Source: Winogradskyella psychrotolerans
GTDB taxonomy: Bacteria > Bacteroidota > Bacteroidia > Flavobacteriales > Flavobacteriaceae
NCBI RefSeq assembly: GCF_018860565.1
Contig: NZ_JAHKPS010000022.1
Location: forward strand, 485,195 to 549,194
DNA length: 64,000 nt
Direction: 5' to 3'
The notes under the pieces were generated by a model that searched no databases, was not told where the DNA came from, and worked only from the letters and a program-made list of their open reading frames with translations. Below, one piece after another: positions 59,846 through 64,000 of the stretch. Position numbers and translations under genes: made by a program. Within the stretch, counting starts at the first letter, position 1. Every line of letters starts with the position of its first letter.

Positions 59846-60901
59846 ATGATTACAACAGATATACTTATTATTGGAGCTGGCCCAACCGGACTTTTTACGG
59901 TTTTTGAGGCCGGACTTTTAAAACTAAATTGCCATTTAATTGACGCATTACCGCAACCAGGCGGCCAATGTTCTGAGCTGTATCCTAAAAAACCAATTTA
60001 TGATATTCCAGCTTATCCTGAAATTTTAGCAGGCGATTTAACAGAGAAACTCTTAGAGCAATGCAAGCAATTTGAACCTGGATTTACCTTAGGTGAGCGA
60101 GCAGAAACCATAGAAAAACAAGAGGACGGAAGTTTTATTGTAACTACAAATAAAGGGACAAAGCATAAAGCTCCTGTAATTGCTATTGCAGGTGGTTTAG
60201 GAAGTTTTGAGCCACGTAAACCACTATTAGATAATATTACAGATTATGAAGATTGTGGAGTAGAGTATATGATTAAAGAACCAGAGCTTTATCGCGATAA
60301 AAAAGTGGTTATTGCTGGTGGTGGAGATTCTGCTTTAGATTGGAGTATCTTTTTAAGTGATATTGCTTCGAGTGTAACATTAATTCATAGACGAAACGAA
60401 TTTAGAGGACATCTAGACTCTGTAGAGAAAGTTCAAGAATTAAAAAATAGTGGTAAAATAAATCTAATCACTCCAGCTGAAATCACTGCAATTAATGGAA
60501 ATGGTAAGGTTGAAAGCGTAGAAGTAACTAAAAAAGGAGAAGCACCTATTTTGGTAGACACCGATCATTTTATTCCGCTTTTTGGATTATCTCCTAAATT
60601 AGGTCCTATTGCAAATTGGGGACTAGAGATAGAAAAAAATGCCATAAAAGTTAATAATGCTTTAGATTACCAAACCAATATACCAGGTATTTACGCTATT
60701 GGAGATGTTAATACCTATCCTGGAAAATTAAAATTGATTCTTTGCGGGTTTCATGAAGCGACATTAATGTGTCAATCGGCTTATCAAATTATAAACCCTG
60801 GGAAACGTTATGTTTTAAAATATACGACAGTTGCAGGTGTTGATGGATTTGATGGTACACGAAAAGAAGCACCAAAAGCCGTGGTTAAAGCGATACAATA
60901 A
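59846..60901 (+). CDS. Ferredoxin--NADP reductase (thioredoxin-reductase-like)
   Basis: A 351-residue flavoenzyme of the TrxR-like ferredoxin-NADP reductase group. The FAD-binding loop is IIGAGPTGLFTVFEAGLL (7-24), the NADPH loop is VVIAGGGDSALDWSI (about 153-167), and YAIGDVNTYPGKLKLILCGFHEA closes the FAD site. No CxxC redox pair is present, which separates it from thioredoxin reductase. It would pass electrons from NADPH to the ferredoxin encoded directly downstream (the stop and the next ATG share one base). A CRP-like site and a -7 element precede it. Confidence 0.92.
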   Translation: MITTDILIIGAGPTGLFTVFEAGLLKLNCHLIDALPQPGGQCSELYPKKPIYDIPAYPEILAGDLTEKLLEQCKQFEPGFTLGERAETIEKQEDGSFIVTTNKGTKHKAPVIAIAGGLGSFEPRKPLLDNITDYEDCGVEYMIKEPELYRDKKVVIAGGGDSALDWSIFLSDIASSVTLIHRRNEFRGHLDSVEKVQELKNSGKINLITPAEITAINGNGKVESVEVTKKGEAPILVDTDHFIPLFGLSPKLGPIANWGLEIEKNAIKVNNALDYQTNIPGIYAIGDVNTYPGKLKLILCGFHEATLMCQSAYQIINPGKRYVLKYTTVAGVDGFDGTRKEAPKAVVKAIQ

Positions 60902-61236
60902 TGGACAGTTTAGATATAAATATTACAATCATTGATAGAGATGGTGTAAAGCATCAAATTGAAGCTCCAACAGATATGGCTATGAATTTAATGGAAGTTG
61001 TTCGTTCTTATGAGCTAGCTCCAGAAGGCACCATTGGGATTTGTGGTGGTATGGCTATGTGTGCATCTTGTCAATGTTATGTGTTAAGCGATACGGAATT
61101 GCCAGAAATGCAAGACGACGAAGAAGCTATGCTCTCAGAGGCGTTTTACGTTAAAGATAATTCACGTTTAGGTTGCCAAATACAAATAACGCCAGAAATG
61201 GAAGGTTTAGAGGTCGAGTTAGCTCCTGAGTCTTAA
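60901..61236 (+). CDS. [2Fe-2S] ferredoxin, adrenodoxin type
   Basis: A 111-residue ferredoxin. The cluster ligands are Cys48, Cys54, Cys57 and Cys92, spaced C-x5-C-x2-C-x34-C, as in adrenodoxin/Fdx rather than plant-type ferredoxins. An additional Cys59 lies in the loop. EVVRSYELAPEGTIGICGG is typical of the family. It starts on the last base of the reductase stop codon, so it is the partner of that reductase. A palindromic repeat begins four bases after its stop. Confidence 0.93.
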   Translation: MDSLDINITIIDRDGVKHQIEAPTDMAMNLMEVVRSYELAPEGTIGICGGMAMCASCQCYVLSDTELPEMQDDEEAMLSEAFYVKDNSRLGCQIQITPEMEGLEVELAPES

Positions 61237-61240
61237 ATAC

Positions 61241-61268
61241 ATTCCTACGAAAGCAGGAATCTCATAAT
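61241..61268 (+). repeat. Stop-proximal palindromic repeat, copy D
   Basis: ATTCCTACGAAAGCAG followed by GAATCTCATAATG, four bases after the ferredoxin stop. It has the best palindromic core (ATTCCT / AGGAAT) and matches copy A at about 22 of 28 positions. Confidence 0.65.
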
Positions 61269-61403
61269 GATATCAGCAAGTATACGCTTTAATAAGAATG
61301 AGAAGTGTAAATTGTGGTAATCTTTTTAGATAATATCATTACAGCTTTACAGATTAGTAATGTTATAAATGGCGAAAATGTCATAACTAGGTATTGTTAA
61401 CCG

Positions 61404-61411
61404 CAAAGATA
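61404..61411 (-). promoter_or_regulatory. Orphan minus-strand -7 element
   Basis: The minus strand has TATCTTTG with GCGG after it, as at other promoters here, but no gene follows on this strand before the ferredoxin gene. Possible small RNA or antisense promoter. Confidence 0.3.
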
Positions 61412-61591
61412 ATTCCAATCTGTCAAAAGCATTACTATCCCAATTAGACTAATAATAAAAGAGATTTTAAGATATTTCTTATCTCTGTTTCTATCTTTCA
61501 AATCTTTAGACAAAATTATTATAGGTAGATTTCAAAGTACTACAAATAATAATTATCATCCAGAAGTACATTTCTAGTAATTCCATGCAAT

Positions 61592-62083
61592 CTATTGCGT
61601 TTGAAGATTAGCCGATTCAATAAAATTTAAGGCTTTTTGAAATCGGTTTGACTTCTGAAGTATTTTGCCTTTACTATTTACGACTAAATAAGTAGGAAAA
61701 AATTCTATATCTAAATCTTTATAAAGGATTTTTCCTGAACGATCTTCATTATAATTTGTCCAATTGTATTGATGTGTGTCTAAATAAGTGATCCATTTAC
61801 TTTTACTTCTGTCTATAGATATTCCTATAATTTCAATGTTTTTATGTTTTGTGGTCTTAAGATATTCTGCAATTACGCCGTGATCTTTTACACATGGAGG
61901 ACATTCTAAATACCAAAAGTCTAGGATATAAATTTTGTTATCTTCTAATGTTAGTGAGGTTTGATTACCTCTTGTAGTGTTAAAGGTGTATTCCGAAAAG
62001 TTTATTGTTGTTTCAATGTTCGGATTAGGTTTAGTGTTTAGCAAGGATATTAGTATAATAAGAATAATGTTACTATAACTCAT
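61592..62083 (-). CDS. TlpA-type thiol-disulfide protein
   Basis: A 163-residue thioredoxin-fold protein. I start it at the ATG at 62083, giving a signal peptide or anchor (residues 4-15, SNIILIILISLL); an in-frame ATG at 62155 lies in the previous gene. The redox motif CPPC is in DFWYLECPPCVKDHG (about 78-92), and the cis-proline lies in EFFPTYLVVNSKG. It would work in the periplasm, in disulfide exchange or cytochrome maturation. It follows the metallophosphoesterase gene after 16 bases on the same strand. Confidence 0.85.
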   Translation of the reverse strand: MSYSNIILIILISLLNTKPNPNIETTINFSEYTFNTTRGNQTSLTLEDNKIYILDFWYLECPPCVKDHGVIAEYLKTTKHKNIEIIGISIDRSKSKWITYLDTHQYNWTNYNEDRSGKILYKDLDIEFFPTYLVVNSKGKILQKSNRFQKALNFIESANLQTQ

Positions 62084-62099
62084 AAATACGCTTTTTAGT

Positions 62100-62996
62100 T
62101 TATGCTGTTTTATAATTAGCCAGTTTGGTAGGTCCTTCCAATAGAAACCGATCAATCTTCAAATTACCATCTTCAGAAGTTGTAATTTGCCATTTAATTA
62201 ATGAAATCTCACCATTTTCAATTTCAAGACCTGTAATACTTCTTGGGTGGACACAACTACCATCATTAAAAAAAGCAATATCACCTGGCTCAGGAAAACG
62301 CGGTCTGTGCGTGTGTCCAACAATGGTAATTTGATTGTTGTTTTCAATAATCCATTTTTTTGTGCGCCGTTCTACTTTAATAAGTTCTTTGTAGTTTTTA
62401 GCAGGTGTTGTTGGATCAGCAATACCCATAACATTTAAAGGCTTCCATAATATACGAACTAAAAAACGACTCCATTTCCAAAATGTATAATTCCACCAAT
62501 CGGCTTGGTGACCATGGGTTAAAAATAAGTTTTGGTTAGTTTCTGTATGTTTTAAAATGATCGCTTCATGATATTGAATACCACAAAATAAATCTTCGTC
62601 ATTTCCTGTTTTTGGGTCAAAAAAAGTAGATAAATGCTTTTCAACATATTTAGGGTCACGATACACCATATCGTGGTTGCCCCAAATCATGTGTAGGCGA
62701 TTTTCATCGTGAAATTGCTTCATCAACATATACACATTCTTGTGTGCGTAAAAGATAGATTCAAAGGACAGATTTTCCCACAACTCATCTCCGTCTCCAA
62801 TTTCACAATACTGAAATCCTTCATTATAATAATGCTTTAGGGCATGAAAATAAATGTTACGATTGTTGGCGAAATCATCCGCAAAACTATTATCACCTCT
62901 GTGGCAATCGCTAAATAGTATAAGCTTACTAGAATCATCAAAGTTGATAATTTTAGCATTTTTGAAAGCACGATCTAATCTCGATTTTGAAGACAT
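62100..62996 (-). CDS. Calcineurin-like metallophosphoesterase
   Basis: A 298-residue phosphoesterase. I start it at the ATG at 62996 (MSSKSRLDRAFKNAK); an ATG at 63053 lies in the terminator hairpin of the upstream gene. All metal-binding motifs are in order: FSDCHRGDN (about 28-36), GDGDELWEN (about 66-74), GNHD (about 101-104) and GHTHRP (about 225-230). The arrangement resembles the UDP-diacylglucosamine hydrolase-like and serine/threonine phosphatase groups. The substrate is unknown. Cytoplasmic, with no signal peptide. Confidence 0.88.
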   Translation of the reverse strand: MSSKSRLDRAFKNAKIINFDDSSKLILFSDCHRGDNSFADDFANNRNIYFHALKHYYNEGFQYCEIGDGDELWENLSFESIFYAHKNVYMLMKQFHDENRLHMIWGNHDMVYRDPKYVEKHLSTFFDPKTGNDEDLFCGIQYHEAIILKHTETNQNLFLTHGHQADWWNYTFWKWSRFLVRILWKPLNVMGIADPTTPAKNYKELIKVERRTKKWIIENNNQITIVGHTHRPRFPEPGDIAFFNDGSCVHPRSITGLEIENGEISLIKWQITTSEDGNLKIDRFLLEGPTKLANYKTA

Positions 62997-63024
62997 GTAT
63001 ATTCTTTGTTCGACTAATTTAAAC

Positions 63025-63058
63025 AAAAAATGCTTCCCAATAATGAGAAGCATTTTTA
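63025..63058 (-). terminator. Terminator of the acyl-CoA dehydrogenase gene
   Basis: The minus strand reads AAAAATGCTTC, loop, GAAGCATTTTTTG. It is 60 bases beyond the stop at 63119 and just before the metallophosphoesterase start. Confidence 0.8.
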
Positions 63059-63118
63059 TGAATTCTAGTTTATAGTCATTAGGCCTTTAAAAAGACCTGA
63101 AATTATAGGTTTTAAATT

Positions 63119-64000
63119 CTATTTAAAAGCATTTAAACCTGTGACATCTAAACCTGTAATTAATAGGTGTATATCGTGAGTACCTTCATAAGTAACTACA
63201 CTTTCAAGGTTCATCATATGACGCATAATACTGTATTCGCCAGAGATTCCCATACCACCTAACATTTGTCTAGCATCACGAGCTATGGTAAGCGCCATAT
63301 CTACATTGTTACGTTTTGCCATAGAGATTTGAGCAGATGTCGCTGTTCCGTTTTCACGCATCACACCTAAACGCCATGCTAATAATTGGGCTTTTGTGAT
63401 TTCGGTAATCATCTCAGCTAATTTCTTTTGTTGTAATTGAAATTGTCCTATAGGCTTTCCAAATTGCATACGTTCTTTACTGTAACGTAAGGCTGTATCG
63501 TAGCAATCCATAGCAGCTCCAATGGCTCCCCAAGCAATACCAAAACGTGCCGAATCTAAACAGCCTAATGGTGCTCCCAATCCAGATTTGTTTGGTAATA
63601 AATTTTCTTTAGGCACTTTTACATTATCAAAAATAAGCTCTCCAGTGGCAGAAGCTCTAAGTGACCATTTGTTATGTGTTTCTGGTGTAGAAAAACCTTC
63701 CATACCACGTTCTACAATAAGTCCATGAATTCGTCCTTCTTCATTTTTAGCCCAAACTACGGCTACATTACAAAAAGGTGAATTGCTAATCCACATTTTA
63801 GCACCATTTAAAAGGTAATGGTCTCCCATATCTTTAAAATTAGTCACCATACCTCCTGGGTTAGAACCATGATCTGGTTCTGTAAGTCCAAAAGAACCAA
63901 TCCATTCACCAGAAGCTAACTTTGGTAAGTATTTTTGACGTTGTTCTTCGTTGCCATATTTCCAAATAGGATACATTACTAAAGACGATTGCACAGATGC
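63119..64000 (-). CDS. Acyl-CoA dehydrogenase, glutaryl-CoA type (N-terminus cut)
   Basis: The last 294 residues of an acyl-CoA dehydrogenase; the frame is open to the window edge. A GTG at 63994 is internal, not a start. SVQSSLVMYPIWKYGNEEQRQKYLPKLASGEWIGSFGLTEPDHGSNPGGM matches glutaryl-CoA dehydrogenase closely, including the segment that orders flavin and substrate. YEGTHDIHLLITGLDVTGLNAF ends the protein with the catalytic Glu in the Y-E-G-T motif. It would oxidise and decarboxylate glutaryl-CoA to crotonyl-CoA in lysine or tryptophan catabolism. Substrate choice is inferred from these local matches. Confidence 0.88.
   Translation of the reverse strand, partial: ASVQSSLVMYPIWKYGNEEQRQKYLPKLASGEWIGSFGLTEPDHGSNPGGMVTNFKDMGDHYLLNGAKMWISNSPFCNVAVVWAKNEEGRIHGLIVERGMEGFSTPETHNKWSLRASATGELIFDNVKVPKENLLPNKSGLGAPLGCLDSARFGIAWGAIGAAMDCYDTALRYSKERMQFGKPIGQFQLQQKKLAEMITEITKAQLLAWRLGVMRENGTATSAQISMAKRNNVDMALTIARDARQMLGGMGISGEYSIMRHMMNLESVVTYEGTHDIHLLITGLDVTGLNAFK

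Larger units (their letters stand above)
61237..61591. other. Intergenic region with repeat D and a minus-strand promoter
   Basis: A 355-base gap between convergent genes. Contents: a palindromic repeat at 61241-61268 and an exact minus-strand TATCTTTG at 61404-61411. The rest is AT-rich and shows no ORF with coding character and no intrinsic terminator that I can see. A minus-strand transcript from about 61398 towards the repeat is possible but unsupported otherwise. Confidence 0.4.

Noticed and set aside
1..64000. CRISPR arrays, IS elements, prophage, tRNA and rRNA genes
   Set aside because: I looked for spaced direct repeats, transposase-like proteins, terminal repeats around them and tRNA-like cloverleaf sequences and saw none; a tRNAscan and an IS search would settle it.

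Overview
The window is chromosomal core sequence from a marine-type member of the Flavobacteriaceae (Bacteroidota). The base composition is AT-rich. Signals typical of the phylum recur: promoters with a TAnnTTTG -7 element, few Shine-Dalgarno sequences, a type IX secretion sorting domain, a TonB-dependent receptor, an S46 dipeptidyl-peptidase, and family-restricted genes (DUF3127, DUF4271, DUF4296, DUF4301). I cannot name the genus from sequence alone. I see no rRNA, tRNA, IS element, prophage or CRISPR array. Nearly all genes are intact; only the two at the window edges are cut.

Layout. 1-6 kb: thioredoxin-like protein (cut), 3-methyladenine glycosylase, Aat transferase, DUF3127, flavin reductase, a histidine kinase, HIT protein and GreA. 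6-14 kb: a lipoprotein, a TonB receptor under a TPP riboswitch, then a tight minus-strand operon (phosphopantetheinyl transferase, prenylglyceryl-phosphate synthase, thiamine-binding-like protein, PnuC/PnuT-type transporter, NadR-type kinase, DUF4301, ArfB). 14-26 kb: AhcY, a glutamine/methionine transaminase with an omega-amidase, an S46 peptidase, an Ig-like lipoprotein, ComF and GlyRS. 26-36 kb: a heavy-metal RND efflux operon whose pump is fused to its outer-membrane factor, and a very large unknown outer-membrane protein. 36-48 kb: ExoIII, OmpA lipoprotein, aldo/keto reductase, an Lrp regulator beside a saccharopine dehydrogenase, PckA, HemD, DUF4271, mannosyltransferase, dihydroorotase and an epimerase. 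48-64 kb: TyrRS, DinB-like protein, LuxE-like protein, T9SS cargo, a PhoB/PhoR-type pair, glycosyltransferase, TrmB, LysE, an alkyltransferase-like protein, an Fe-S block (Mrp, NifU-like, reductase, ferredoxin), a phosphoesterase and an acyl-CoA dehydrogenase (cut).

How genes work together. The 9-13 kb region looks like a vitamin-acquisition module: a riboswitch-controlled outer-membrane receptor next to an inner-membrane transporter, a kinase, a thiamine-binding-like protein and a protein with nucleotidyltransferase-like motifs. The transaminase and omega-amidase at 18.6-21.3 kb can complete 2-oxoacid transamination with glutamine, as in methionine salvage. The 59.8-61.2 kb reductase/ferredoxin pair has a CRP/FNR-like palindrome about 40 bp upstream of its predicted start.

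The most interesting leads are the putative vitamin module with its UGP-like DUF4301 protein, the efflux-pump fusion with an internal signal-peptide-like segment, a short palindromic repeat that sits 2-4 bases after stop codons, the CRP-like site, and a glycosyltransferase whose start appears to be CTG. No wholly new multi-gene defence or mobile system is evident.
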